A stretch of 64,000 nt of DNA from Schistosoma haematobium (taxonomy: Eukaryota; Platyhelminthes; Trematoda; Strigeidida; Schistosomatidae): positions 28,294,402 to 28,358,401 of the forward strand of contig NC_067199.1 in assembly GCF_000699445.3 (NCBI RefSeq), in the 5' to 3' direction. Both the position numbers and the translations under genes were made by a program. The number at the start of each line of letters is the position of its first letter. Within the stretch, counting starts at the first letter, position 1. This document shows, in pieces, positions 51,601 through 63,000 of this stretch. The notes beneath the pieces are model-generated. The model saw nothing but the letters and a program-made list of their open reading frames with translations, had not been told where the DNA came from and did no database searches.

Positions 51601-54600
51601 GTAAATGTTCAACAAAGTCTCCAGCCCCAAGTAACACAAAAATATCCACCGTCAACAGGTATCACGTCAAATACTAATTCACTTATAGGTGAACCAATAG
51701 GATCAGTAAGTCCTGCACTGAGTAAGCATTCTGATCCCGGTTTCGTCACAAGTTTTGGTTCACCTAATAGTTCACTATCTTCGAGGGCTGATACACCACA
51801 CCAAACTTCTTTTAGTACACCAGTGACAACTGCAGCGAGTCGAGGGCACAGTACGGCTTCAGAAAATTCTGACATTGGGTACCGTTCAAATATCGGGGGA
51901 CTGTCCAGTATGCAAAATACAACGCACACTAATTATTCTTCGCATACATGGGACCAAAGTTCTTCATCTGGCTTATTTAGTCCTTCCAAAATACCACCAA
52001 TGGATTCAACTACCAAACCAAATCTAATGAATCAACAACCGTCGGCAGGATTTGATGCTTCTGATCATACTACTGGAACCAAAATGATGAGTTCTCCTCA
52101 ACAATCTTTCGGATCTTCTTTCAGGTTGGTCTTCTAGCTTTTGACAATAATTAAAATGCAGATGAATGAAGTGAAACCAAATCTATTCATCCCGATTTTT
52201 ATACCCTCACATAAAGTTTTATCTTCTTTAAAAGACATTGAACTCTCACGCCCTAGAACAAGATATTATTTTAAACATTTTATTTGAACATACAACCTAT
52301 CTTAAGTTTCAAGTTCAAACAATATTTATCACATTTTTTCCATAAAGTATATGTCTACGCAAAATATTAACCTTATTGAGATCCAGAAAAAAGCCAATCA
52401 TCTTAGACTGTAATATTACTATGAACCAGGAGCCATGCATGAGTCTTACTAAGACCTTATATAGAAACACCTGCATAAAGTTAACTTGTTATAAAAGTGG
52501 GATGGCACTTAGTCTTCTCTTTTTTAATGTCATAATGAAACAAAAGCCATTAATTAGATCACAGATTACGAATTTAATTGTACCTTCACATCAAGAAACA
52601 AAATTTTTTGTGATTTTCCTTTAAAAACATCAATAATACAGTAAGTAATAGTGTGGCACTTTGTCAACTAAGGTTCATTCGTTTTATGGTTTTTACACGA
52701 AATAATAAAAGACTCTGACGAAACATGAGTTTTTTCCCAAAATTTCCATAGATTATCCTAATTAACATGCAACCTCTCATTGAACCTAGGTCACTAACCA
52801 GGCATCCCCAAGCAACTAAGCCCTAGGCTCTCCTATACAGTTATTGTTAAGCATTACTCATTCTCCAGGTATTTGTTTTCGATTCCTTGCACAATGTATT
52901 CTGTGGCCAGCCTCATTTCCTTTCGCCTTGATGATCCAAACTTACGGTCTGTCTTGTGATCCAGCTTGATGGTTTCCATAAAAAGTGTTCTGTACATTTA
53001 TAACTTCTTTTCCCGATTTCCTCCTCAACTAGCATCTGATTTTTTCTCTCTCAGAGTTGATTATTGCTGATGGTCTCTGACTAATGAATCTCGCGTCTGT
53101 TCAGTATACAGTTGTGCTATAATTTCTCTTATTACGACCAAACTATTCATATTGCTTAGTATTCTTGGATACAAATTCACTCGACAAGTCACCAAATCAG
53201 AACACGATTGAACAGGAACGAAATTATATTCCAAATAACAAGGGTATATGTAAGTAGGAATCACAATAAGAGAAACGTTAGTATATTTATAGTTTTCACA
53301 TGAAAAGATTCTAGAGTCTTCTCCAAGTATCGACTAGCGTTGATTGGATAAGAGATAGCTAGTCAGCGTGCCCCAATACAATCTTTCACGGAACGTGCTT
53401 TAATCCAATCTATATCCCTCTAACAAGTTTTTAATAAATACCCGTACCCTTCTGATAATAGTGGTGATAGCTAATCAAGTTTCAGTTTCATACGATAGAA
53501 CTGGTTTAATGCTAGTGTTGAAAATTCTGTCATTGGTTCTGCACGACAGTTATTTTGAGTTTGGGATGTTCTTCATTAGTAGGAATACTGTCCTTGCTTT
53601 GCCGATTTATGCTTTGATATCCGCATGCGATCCTCTCCGCTTCTTAATGATCCTCTCCAATTATATAAAAGAATTCACCTTTTCCGGAGCATCCCATCAA
53701 GTGAGTTCATATACACAATATCAGTGATATTCATTTAATTATTGTTTCTTTCCCAATCTAACATTCTTCATTAACGTCAACGAACATGACGGAAACGCAA
53801 GTCAATTACTCTTTATTCTCGACAAGACCATTACATATGACTGGTTCGTTCGTACCAAGAATAAAACTCCATATAGTTTAAAATTCGATGTTAGATGCCA
53901 TCTAAGTATAGTGAAATGAGATCAAGAGGGAAATCAATTTTAAACTCAGATATAAAGGCCTTCAATATTCCGAAATATACTTAAAGTTCTCAGTCAAATT
54001 TATATTGAAATCCTGTTAATAGTATATGGTCAGAAGTCCCAAAAAGCAGTCGTGTGACTGATAACAGTGATATTGCCTCGAATACAGTTATACTAGAATA
54101 AAACATCAAGACTTTAATACGTGCTTTATGTCGAAGAAGCTTATACCAGATGGTGCAGTTATAATCAACTACCTTTCAGCTTTTGAAACGAAAAGTCATC
54201 AGAAATGGATATACATCAAACGCTAGATTATAACCACTCAAAGTCATTTTAACTAAGTGCTTACCTGTAGAATATAGTTGGATACAAACAACTACCGTAA
54301 TTCATTTATACTGGTTGTTTGGATCAGTTTCTTTTGGCATGCTATGATACACTCATCCTGGATTCCACTGCTGACCACTATCCATCTCTGCTGAAAAACC
54401 ACCGTAATTGTATCCAAAATATAAAAACTTATGTACAGTTTATGGCATCCACTCTGCTAAATAAATCATATGTTCTTTGCTAATTGACAATATTTTCTAT
54501 GAAAATAAGTGTTTATTCCTTTTATGCTGATTTTTTATTTAGCTCTAATGTACCATATAGTACTGAAAAACTTGGTAATGATGTAAGTAGAAAACCAACA

Positions 54601-54741
54601 GGTCAAACAACTAGTGGACTTGATCGTCCAAATGTCCCACCAAGACAAACTTCATTACGTACCGGACCAAGCACTGAAGATACAGATGATACTATGAAAA
54701 ACCTACGCAAAACATTTGCTGGAATTTTTGGTGATTTATAA
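36131..54741 (+). CDS. syn: Synapsin, complete coding region, 12 exons
   Basis: Synapsins coat synaptic vesicles, tether them to actin and each other, and release them on phosphorylation. The exons join as 36131-36690, 39691-39748, 41453-41544, 42393-42543, 44164-44253, 45735-45797, 46521-46663, 47769-47843, 48712-48814, 50214-50323, 51411-52124 and 54543-54741. They total 2358 nt, or 785 residues plus TAA. All introns are GT..AG and every phase agrees. Domain A holds the PKA/CaMKI-type site RRFS (11-14) in YLKRRFSSGD. The ATP-grasp-like C domain spans about 172-480 (ILLVIDDTQTDW, FKPDFVLIRQH, TTEPFID, GNWKSNTGSA, FGGLDICSIDAL). Residues 482-735 are S/T/P/Q-rich. The C-terminus NLRKTFAGIFGDL is the conserved E domain. 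The start has an in-frame stop 10 nt upstream and places RRFS where other synapsins have it. Alternative splicing cannot be judged here. Confidence 0.95.
36691..39690 (+). other. Synapsin intron 1 (3.0 kb)
   Basis: GTGAGT...TTTTTTAAAG. It contains a decayed Sm-alpha-type SINE (about 38320-38480); otherwise AT-rich with no second gene visible on either strand. Confidence 0.85.
38320..38480 (+). repeat. Decayed Sm-alpha-type SINE in synapsin intron 1
   Basis: Keeps a B-box relic (GGGTTCAAATCCCGG), GTGTACATCAACTCTAGAAT and a ribozyme relic with CTGACGA (38413-38419) and GATGAAAT. Stem I no longer pairs. Confidence 0.6.
39691..39748 (+). CDS. syn: Synapsin exon 2
   Basis: 58 nt completing Trp187 and coding CKYFRGKKLMGDWEIKVEQ. 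This aligns with the KYFKGKK...DIKVEQ stretch of animal synapsins. Donor GTATGT; ends in phase 0. Confidence 0.93.
41453..41544 (+). CDS. syn: Synapsin exon 3
   Basis: 92 nt after acceptor TGATATTTCAG, coding AQFSEISMTAYSEQG through RSKPL plus two bases. It corresponds to the AEFSDLNLVAHANGG region of vertebrate synapsins. Donor GTAAGT. Confidence 0.92.
42393..42543 (+). CDS. syn: Synapsin exon 4
   Basis: 151 nt coding KSFKPDFVLIRQHPSDL through NMKNRPWL, including the strongly conserved KPDFVLIRQH and TLHAIYN blocks. Donor GTGAGT. Confidence 0.95.
44164..44253 (+). CDS. syn: Synapsin exon 5
   Basis: 30 codons, phase 0 at both ends: FAHLLMIRNRLGKENFPL and the TYHTSHKEM block (compare TFYPNHKEM). 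Acceptor CTTTCCTTCCAG, donor GTATGT. Confidence 0.94.
45735..45797 (+). CDS. syn: Synapsin exon 6 (ATP-binding loop)
   Basis: 21 codons, VVAPAFPVIVKVGVGHRGEG then K. The VIVK lysine and the glycine-rich loop align with YPVVVKMGHAHSGMGK of vertebrates, but the loop reads HRGEGK instead of HSGMGK. Donor GTATGT. Confidence 0.93.
46521..46663 (+). CDS. syn: Synapsin exon 7
   Basis: 143 nt coding VKADTPFIYQDL through HVQKIGTNYKAF and two bases of Met386. It includes TYATTEPFIDANCDLHVQKI, matching [20 protein letters not shown]. Donor GTAAGT. Confidence 0.95.
47769..47843 (+). CDS. syn: Synapsin exon 8
   Basis: 75 nt completing Met386 and coding RKAISGNWKSNTGSALLEKV. It matches the SGNWKTNTGSAMLEQ block. 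Donor GTAAGT. Confidence 0.95.
48712..48814 (+). CDS. syn: Synapsin exon 9
   Basis: 103 nt completing Lys411 and coding FKIWIDEVSRLFGGLDICSI through EYFIYE. The donor is the weak GTGATC. The end was placed by length match with IIEVVGSSM of vertebrates (here YE then ANGSDM). Confidence 0.9.
50214..50323 (+). CDS. syn: Synapsin exon 10 (end of C domain)
   Basis: 110 nt coding ANGSDMTLYGDSQETD through QRMQSITYSSS and two bases of Ile482. It aligns with [20 protein letters not shown]. Acceptor CCTAACTTTTAG, donor GTAAGT. Confidence 0.92.
51411..52124 (+). CDS. syn: Synapsin exon 11 (S/T/P/Q-rich region)
   Basis: 714 nt, the longest exon. Low-complexity but open throughout, with proline-directed sites (SVSPAL, FSPSK, SSPQQ) and PQ-rich stretches resembling the variable D-type regions of synapsins. 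Donor GTTGGT at 52125, splitting Ser720. A minus-strand open frame over 51609-51929 is its shadow. Confidence 0.9.
52890..53107 (-). pseudogene. Decayed RTE-type LINE fragment, block 1
   Basis: Matches plus-strand sequence 30655-30850 of the intact RTE copy: GATTTCCTCCTCAACTAGCA against the equivalent 30770-30790, and TATTGCTGATGGT. Many substitutions; no open frame. Confidence 0.65.
53421..53720 (-). pseudogene. Decayed RTE-type LINE fragment, block 2
   Basis: Continues block 1 after an insertion of about 310 bp. It matches 30870-31140 of the intact copy (AATACCCGTACCCTTCTGAT, GTTTCAGTTTCATACGATAG). The plus-strand frame across it (53461-53727) resembles the equivalent antisense frame of the intact element, which is how I first saw the homology. 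Confidence 0.68.
54543..54741 (+). CDS. syn: Synapsin exon 12 (domain E, stop)
   Basis: 199 nt completing Ser720 and ending NLRKTFAGIFGDL then TAA. This C-terminus matches the conserved E domain (SLRKSFASLFSD in vertebrates), needed for synapsin self-association and vesicle-pool maintenance. Acceptor TTTTTTATTTAG. Confidence 0.94.
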
Positions 54742-55440
54742 AAGAATTTTCCAGTAGAATTGTCTTATTTATAACTAACGTATTATTACTAATTATAAAT
54801 GTTGTATCTTTTAATCAATTTTTTTTCCAAACTACAAAGAATAATGTTATTGCTGCTTGATCAGTTTTTTCATTTTTTTTTTATTTTCTCTTCTTTACTG
54901 CAAATATTTGTTTGGTGAAATTTCCAATATAAAATAACTAAATATTTATGTTATTGCATACTTCTTTAACATAGAAAATCTATCTTAGTTTCATCTAATT
55001 AATAAAATCAAACAAAAAATCAATATACTTCTAATCATTCTTACCTATCCAATTACTACTAATATTTTGTTGTTCAAGCATTTTTGTTCATACACAAATT
55101 CTCTAAATCCATACAATAACAAATTGAAACTCAAGTTAATTAATCTCAAAAAAACAGAATTATTTATCACTACTATTTGTCTAATTATTTACTACTTATA
55201 ATTTACTTATAAAATAAATTGAAATGTGACAATATTAATCTGTCCAATTGATATTTCAAAGTGCTCATATCAGTTGTTTATTGACCTTTCAAGTATTTAC
55301 TTATTTCTGTGATGTTTTCTTATTCTGCCTTTCTCTCTCTCCAACTCCCTCTATTCCTCCATTGCTATACTTATTATTTGAAGATATTAAGAAATTTTTA
55401 TCGTCTTGAGAAGTAATTCGACTAGTGAATCTTATTTAAA
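54742..55440 (+). other. Synapsin 3' flank with candidate poly(A) signals
   Basis: AT-rich 3' untranslated or flanking DNA. AATAAA at 55001-55006 is the first canonical polyadenylation signal after the stop; others follow near 55210. No gene seen. Confidence 0.5.
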
Positions 55441-55613
55441 AATGGAAGCCGATCCAAACATAATGAATGACCAGAACAATAAAGGTAGGAGATTAATAGG
55501 CTTTTGTTTTATTTTTTAAAAGTCTATTGCTTGTTGTTTATCTAGTTAATTTAATTACTATCCTACAAAATTATTAACAAATCATGTACAAAGTGATACC
55601 GTTTCAGTGGATG

Positions 55614-56638
55614 ACCAAATGATTGTCAGTCAGTCAGCTACAACTTAGGACCAGGCACATATATGCATCGGTCCAAGTTTCCATACCTCATTAACACAAC
55701 AAGATGAACACCGGATTCATGAAAGTAGTTAATTCAGTGGTGGTAATATATGAAAGAAAGATTGCATATAAGAATATAGTACAGGAAGAAAGAATTAGTT
55801 CGTAGAAAGATATGAAGCAATTTTAATCTCTTAGTTTAAGGGAAGATAGATAGTGTATACACCTACGCCATTGTGATCGATTCTGAGCCATGTCACTCAC
55901 AGTCTCCAACCATTGGTTACGATAGTCACGCGGATCCCAACCAAGTAGTCTGCATCTACCAACATGGCTCAGACTAGAAGTTAGTGACTTCAAGCACTCA
56001 TGCCACGTTTTGGTTTGACCGCCCCTAACTTTCTTCCAACTATCCCGAACACCGGTTAGCATTGCACGTCGTGGTAATCGATGTTCGGGCATACGTAACA
56101 TGTGGCCTAACCATCTCAGTCCATGAAGATTCACAACCTCATTAACTGATTCCCCATCATTCCCTAATACCCTGGGTCTAACCTCACTATTACTTACCCG
56201 ATGATCCCACCAGACGCCAGTAACATTTCTAAGGCATCTGTGGTCAAATACTAGTAGCTTCGGCTTCCTCCTCAAATGTCATCACAGCCAACGACTCTAG
56301 TGCTCAAAACACTGTCCCAGGGATACTGAAACCTCGCTCCAAACTACACATTGGAGCCTTCAACGTATCCATCGTATATCGAATCGGTCAACAGACTTCC
56401 TTGGCTAGAACCCTAGAACCTCGTACCATTGATGTATGTTGTGTCTCTGAAACACGCATACAGGATCCCAGTGTGGTCATTCACTTGACCTCACCACGAC
56501 AAAACGGAGACCCGACGGCCAGCTCTCGTGGACTGGCAGGAGTAGGGATAGCACTAAGCATGAGGGCGGAACAAGCACTGTTAGAGTAGATCCCCGTTAA
56601 CAGTCGTTTATGTGCTGTTCGGCTAAACCAAATGATTG
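55614..56638 (-). mobile_element. RTE-type LINE insertion with internal inversion and target-site duplication
   Basis: Flanked by ACCAAATGATTG at 55614-55625 and 56627-56638. The minus-strand part (55626-56275) starts from a (TGAC)n tail and 3' UTR and carries an open 150-residue frame (56275 to 55823) with the RT C-terminal region RWLGHMLRMPEHRLPRRAML. From 56276 to 56626 the strand switches: the plus strand encodes an endonuclease-domain fragment (TIDVCCVSETRIQDPS, SRGLAGVGIALS). The middle of the element is missing. This structure is typical of twin-primed LINE insertion. Confidence 0.8.
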
Positions 56639-58517
56639 ATTGTCAGTCTGATTTGTTCGTCCGATAATGTGAACTGGTGTTACTAAAATCCCACACAAGC
56701 GAAAGACCTATTACTTGGTGTTGAGTACACCATAAGCTTCCAATCATAAATCGATCTCCTTGATTACTAAGGCTAGGCAACTAGAAATTTACTTAAAAAT
56801 TGAATTTAAGATTCTACTCAAACTTATGAGCAACATTCATTTCAGGTACAGTACCCAAACAATAAAGGAATCTAGTAAATCCGAGTTAGTATAAAGAAAC
56901 CCCTGAAATTTTTGCTTTTAAATCTGTCATTTCTAATAAAGATCAATTTTGTAAGTGCATAGTGAAATAAGTCAATATTTAAAAAGTAGTAAATTACTAA
57001 ATCACTTCAGAAAAGCCTCAAATGAGAATAAAATATTTGTCCAGTACTTCCTAGTTTTCAGTGATTATCCAATTGACACCAGCCTTTAATCTAGGCTAAC
57101 TTCCATCTCAGTCTGATTATTTAAGTCAGTAATCAATCTTCGTAAATTTCTTTACAACGTTACTCCATCGGTTTCGAAGGTAATGATCAATTGGTCGTAT
57201 TAAACCGACATTTAGGACGATTTTCAAATTAAAACTGAATAACCGACACCAGACTTGGAAGTATCTGGAAATAAGAACACATAATATTGAGAACAAACGT
57301 GTTTTCCTATCCATCGGTCAATGTAATACAGGCTCAAAATATTATCTCGATTACACAGATCATTACTACTCCGCTAATTAAGTCTTCTTTGACTCCAAAT
57401 TAATGGTAAATATTAATCCATATCATTAACTCAATTGTAATTTCAGATCTTATCAGCAGTTTTTAAATATGTTAACTGAAACTTATAATATCACTTCATA
57501 CACCAAACCATAACCACTATGTTATTAGGTTAGGATAGATACTGTTTATTTAACAGATATTTCCTATTGTTAAAACTTTTAGTATTCCGTCATTGGTCTT
57601 ATCAGGACCTAATTGATCTTTGTATTCCGTTTCTTGGTAGGGAAGATTTAACAATCACAAACGTCCCATCTTGATAGTAGCATGAGGTTCGAATAGATTG
57701 ATCTCTTAATGTATTTGAAACGAGTCCAATGAATCCGTCTCATTCCATCACATATTGACGTTCTGATTAGGAATGTCTGTAAAGAATTCAGAGTGGGAAC
57801 GATAATTCTAAATAATGGAATTGTAGAAAATATATTACGTGACGACGATAAACCATATACGAAAATAAGCTTCACGAGTCTGTAAATCACACCGGAGTGC
57901 AGAAGTGGACGATGGTTGAATCCCCCAGCAATACTAGCTGCTGCTTAGTGAAAAATTAAATGAATCTGATTAGATATGGAAATTTACTTTATTACTCGAT
58001 CGAGAAATACAATGTTTTGAACGGTATACTGACTGTTTTCAAAAAAAAATAGTTCTTAGAAAAGGACATTGAACTCAACATTTCAGAGATAGTACATATT
58101 TACACACATAGATGATAGATACACCAATAGGAACATATCACTTGAAGAAAATGGCCAATTAAGAGTTGTGATGATTGACGAGCTTGAGAAAGAAACTGAG
58201 ACGAATATGACAAGGTCATTAAGGAGGAAGAACGAATTTGTATGACAAAGAAAATAAAACAATTTTTTAAAGAAAATAGGTGAATATAAAACCACACTCA
58301 AATTAACTGACAAAAATATTGTGTTAGCAGCAACAGTAGCACATAGTTTAAAAAACTGACTCGACAGATTTAAATATTAACATATTCCGAAGTATATTAT
58401 TACAGATTATGCAGAAAAACAGATATTGAGAAAAATAGAATGAAAGAGTGCAGGTGACTAAAAGATTACTGATGAAATACAATTTTATGCCATAAATCAA
58501 TGATACTATATTTCTAT
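56639..58517. other. Intergenic DNA between convergent genes, no gene seen
   Basis: No supported exon on either strand. The frames at 57126-57314 and 57648-57890 (minus) lack splice context or recognisable domains. GC-richer blocks near 57640-57950 may be repeat debris. Confidence 0.4.
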
Positions 58518-58592
58518 TCAGTGGAAAGTAAAGTGATAATTTTGTTCAAGTTTCCTGACGCGTTTTTCTTCCTTCTTTCTAGGTCCACCAGG
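58518..58592 (-). CDS. Unrecognised protein, terminal exon
   Basis: After acceptor TTATGTTTTATAG the frame reads PGGPRKKEEKRVRKLEQNYH then FTFH and TGA. The phase (0) matches the preceding exon. If exon 3 instead reads past its donor, the protein would end VSS and stop at 58935. Confidence 0.65.
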   Translation of the reverse strand, partial: PGGPRKKEEKRVRKLEQNYHFTFH

Positions 58593-60058
58593 CTATAAAA
58601 CATAAATATTAGGGAATGTATATACGAACTCAATAAAACCACCCAATAATAAAAAACTAATATAAAAATCAGACTACAACTTTTGCGATAAAGCTGCATT
58701 ATGTGACTAGCAATAACGCAAGTGGAATGTTAAACACATAGACTTGACCCCGCTGACATTATCAAATGCTAACATTAACTGTTTAGTGTTCTGTCTCTAC
58801 ATACATCGATATATAGGGTTCATCTACTTTAACTATTTATTATTATCTACTTTAAAATTACTAAGCATTTGAATGAATATGTATAACTCAATGTGTAAAA
58901 TGGAATCTAAATAATTTTGTATCCAATTATATATTTATGAACTCACCATAATGTAATACGTAGATAAACCTCCTTGATTTTCTGGTTTTTCAACTATATC
59001 CACTTCGTCCGATATTTCTGGATCTAAGTTAGTTACGACTTTTTGCATAATCTCTATGATCTCCCGTTGTTTAAGAGATGGCAAAAGATCGCGATCCCAT
59101 TGATCTGCAGCATCTTGATTATATTTATCTTTCATAATACGATTACCACCTTGTATCACAACAACATTGACATTTGAATCAGTAAGTATATTGGAAAACG
59201 TTTGTTTCAGTCGGTTTTCTATATTCTGGCTAAGCTCTATTTTCTTGTGAAGAAAGAAAAGTATCTTGACATATAATTTCGAAGTCTCCAAGAAGAGATC
59301 GGTTAAATCTACAACTTTTTTAATTCCATCAAACAACTTCGAGTATTCTTCATAACTTAGAGGATTATCCAACACCTTCCCATCGTACTGTAAGATCTCA
59401 ATATTCTTGTCTTTATTACTTGAAAATGTGAAGTCTAACTTATACTTTAGGTATGCAGATTTTGCATTGTTTCTCGATTCGGTAGGTAGACGGGTTAAAG
59501 GTATATCTTCAACAGTTGGTATATCTAAGTTATGCTTTTTATAAACATGGATCACAGTGGATAACATTGTGTGAGCCTCATTAGGATCTGAATATAAAAA
59601 AATAAATTTTCTCTAATAAGATTTGCACAAAAAACTACGATTTTTAGTTCAACAGAGACTATCTTAATGAATTCAACAAACTACATTTCGAAGTCTATCC
59701 TCTTGGACATAGTAAGACAATTACACACTAGCACCATGTAGTAATTAAAAGTAAATTATATGAAGTAGACCTCATGGTTTATAGGGTTTAGGGCAGAACT
59801 GTGACGAACGCAAACAAAAGGTAACTTACAGATTAGGCGTATCATTTCAAGCCCAGCTATCTATTTGGTGTGGTTATGAAACTGCGTCAGTGCATTACTT
59901 TTATGCGCTTCTATTGACTACCTAAATCAATCGTGTCAGCTGCATGAAGTGGACGAACAGACATTGATATGAAGCTTGCCACTTGGATCAAATGACATAC
60001 AAACTGTTAAAATCCTAAATTAGATCCGTAAGGTAGGTATTAAAAGATAAAAGTTGAT

Positions 60059-60090
<32 letters not shown>

Positions 60091-63000
60091 CTCATAGTAG
60101 TTTCAAGGTTTTTGCATAAAGTCTTTAATCATGTGATGCACTTGAAGTTTTCAAGTAACAGATAATTTCACAAGACCTTTCGACAGACTCCATGAAATAT
60201 CCCCTCTATGTCAAGGAATCCGGTTATAGTCATGTATGTGTCCCAAAACCAAACGAAAAGTAAAAACCTATTTAACACACTTATTTCCATAAACTTGTTC
60301 TAAAGCAGAAAATATGAGTTAGATGATTCTTAAGCCTTGGACCTTCAAAAAGATGTTCATGCAAATGATTTTACTGAATGGTTATCACCAAAGAACTTCA
60401 GTATTTTTCTATAAGCTGGGACAAGATCAAACCGAAGAAATTCCATCTAATCCCAAAGCTTTAGCTGATACTTCAAGATCACTATCCTTAAACAACTTAC
60501 TTAGGTTATCGAGGGTAGTTGATTAACACTTAAACTAACACACTTCAATGGACTCCACTTAGTAAAGCACTGGTCTATTTTTCACGGAAACAGTCACCGC
60601 CGTTTTCGAAAACACCTTATTGGTGTGTAGACAACCGTTTGTTAACATCTATTTTAGGCAGTTTTCATATTTTTACTTCCGCTACCTACTACCACTCGCA
60701 AACTTGAATAATCTTTATTAAAGTGAGGACTTGCTATATTGCAGGACAACGTCAAAAACAATCATGTCTGATACTTATCCATTTTGAAAACATAATGTGC
60801 ACCCATGATATAGGATTCTGGAGTTTCGGGAAGTGAGACCTGTAATCCGGTTTGACGTAAGTTCCAAACGCCTCAACGCGTAATTTGAATGGTTGTTTCA
60901 AGCGACCGTAGATATTGATCCTCAACTTACAGACAGCTATATTCAGAGGCAGTATATGGTAATCAATAGCAAGGAAATTTAGGGGCTAACAAGGAAGATG
61001 GTTGATGATAAATAGGATAAAATCTATTATTGTTGACAGATCAGTATTTGACACTCATCAGAAACCAAAACTAAGTTGTTTTGTTCTGGAAAACCTAATA
61101 GTCTTATTGATAAGAGTGTGATTACACAGCCCAAGGGATACGCGATTGAGGGTGTTTGCACACAGACTATCGGAAATTCTGAACTACTTTGCATGATGAG
61201 CTTTAGAATTTCCCTAGTTTTTTCCTTGACCTTATTACTCCTAAACGTAAGACAGATGATTCTCTCTAGATTCCATATGAAAATAGAACTAGAGATAATC
61301 CTTAGGAAATATCTTACTCTCCAGATTATCCACCTTTGAACCTGAGACTCATCATTTTTGGCCCTACCTTCAACCTTTCTTCTATTTTAGGACCTAGAGA
61401 AACAACTTTCCAAACAATATATCTTGGTTACGCAATCGAGTCTCCCATATTACGGTAAAAACAAACTTGGATATATCAAATATTTTAAAGCAGCTAAATG
61501 AAACGCAATCTATGTACACTGTCTTTCCATAAAATATTGAACATGTACGAAAGGACATGAATGGTATATTAAAGGTAGATGGGGTGAAGTAAGAAACTAG
61601 AAAGGAGCTTCCAAACCCTTGACGTTTTTACGAGCACAAAACTAGCAGGACTTCCAAATAGAATTTAAATGATGTCATAATATTTGAAAAAAAACGGGCG
61701 TATTATATTATATATACCTGTACAGCTAAATAGTTCACGCCAAATACGACTGATAGATTCGTGGACATCACTAAGATTAAATAGATGTATCATTCCCACT
61801 GTTTGCATAGGAGCAGTAAGAAACGTATTGAGCAATTGTCTATAGTCCTCTACTTCCATAATAACGCTCTTGATAGTGGAAAAAAGAAATAAGATATGCA
61901 ATAACTTAGGCAGGAATTATACTTTAACCATTGAACGGAACTCATATATACAATATTGACCATAGATGAAGCCAGAATTTAAAACTTGGACTTATAGTTC
62001 CAAAACCCGGTTACTGACTTACACCGTAAAGTCACGAATAGTAAAAATGATCGTCAAACACCATTTGCTCAAACACGATTTAGGTGAAGATAAAAAATTC
62101 CATCAACTATAGATAAATAATGCCACTTTAGTGCTTTTCAACTGCACAGAAATCTGTTAGGGAAAGTATGCACCTTGTTTCCTTATTCTCCTGAATAGTG
62201 TTTGACGAAGTTCGTAAAAAACTGGGAACATATAAAATTCGAAAATTATTCTCACGAAGCTGGAGAAATATCTGGCGAATCAATAGATAATGTCGCCAAA
62301 CTACTTAGAATAAGAAATGAGCAACCACATTTAATGACAAACTAAGAAATCTACAATTGTAAATTCTTGCAGTTTACTTCAGAAAAATTGGTTCATTGTA
62401 AATCATTTATACTGCGGGAAATGTCTTAAGATCTTCGGCAATCACAAGAACTTCAGTAACCATTTTGACGAAGATTTTAATAATGTGAAACAACTGCCAA
62501 CTTAAAATTTGAATTAAACAAATGAACCTTTTAAAAAATGATTCCAGATAAAGAGAAATTCGAAATCGAAGACTAAACACTTTGTATTAGTGAAACCTCT
62601 TTAACAAGAAGTAAACTCAGACAAAGAAAAGTTGATAGATGCCCCACAGGATTCCAGTTAGATATTTACTAGTTTTTTAAAGTGTAGTTGTGCTGATGAG
62701 GTGTGGCAATTTGAACCGATGCATATATGTGCCTGATCCTATGTTGTACCTGACTAACTGAAGTTTAGTCATTTTAATTTCCATAATCTTGTATCCCTTT
62801 TACGAATTGTTTGAGTGTTCAGAAGATCAGTAAAAGCAGGTGAAAAAAGAAATGTAAACGGAATAACGTGTAAAGTATTACGAAGAATATAAAGAATGAA
62901 AACATCTACATCATTGTACTAGACTTTGAGTAATTTCTTTTAGTCTCCAAGTACTGATAACTAACATCTTATGAAAATCAAACAAACGACGTACATTTCT

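Larger units (their letters stand above)
52125..54542 (+). other. Synapsin intron 11 (2.4 kb), LINE-bearing
   Basis: GTTGGT...TTTTTTATTTAG. It contains two blocks of a decayed antisense RTE copy and, near 54345-54390, a short Sm-alpha 3' relic (CCTGGATTCCACTGCTGACC). Confidence 0.8.

Noticed and set aside
51609..51929. Minus-strand frame of 106 codons
   Set aside because: Antisense shadow of synapsin exon 11.
58083..58313. Frames on both strands between 58083 and 58313 as extra exons
   Set aside because: Minus frames are low-complexity S/F/L-rich. The plus-strand reading (SLEENGQLRVVMIDELEKE) is broken by stops in every phase from the nearest acceptor.
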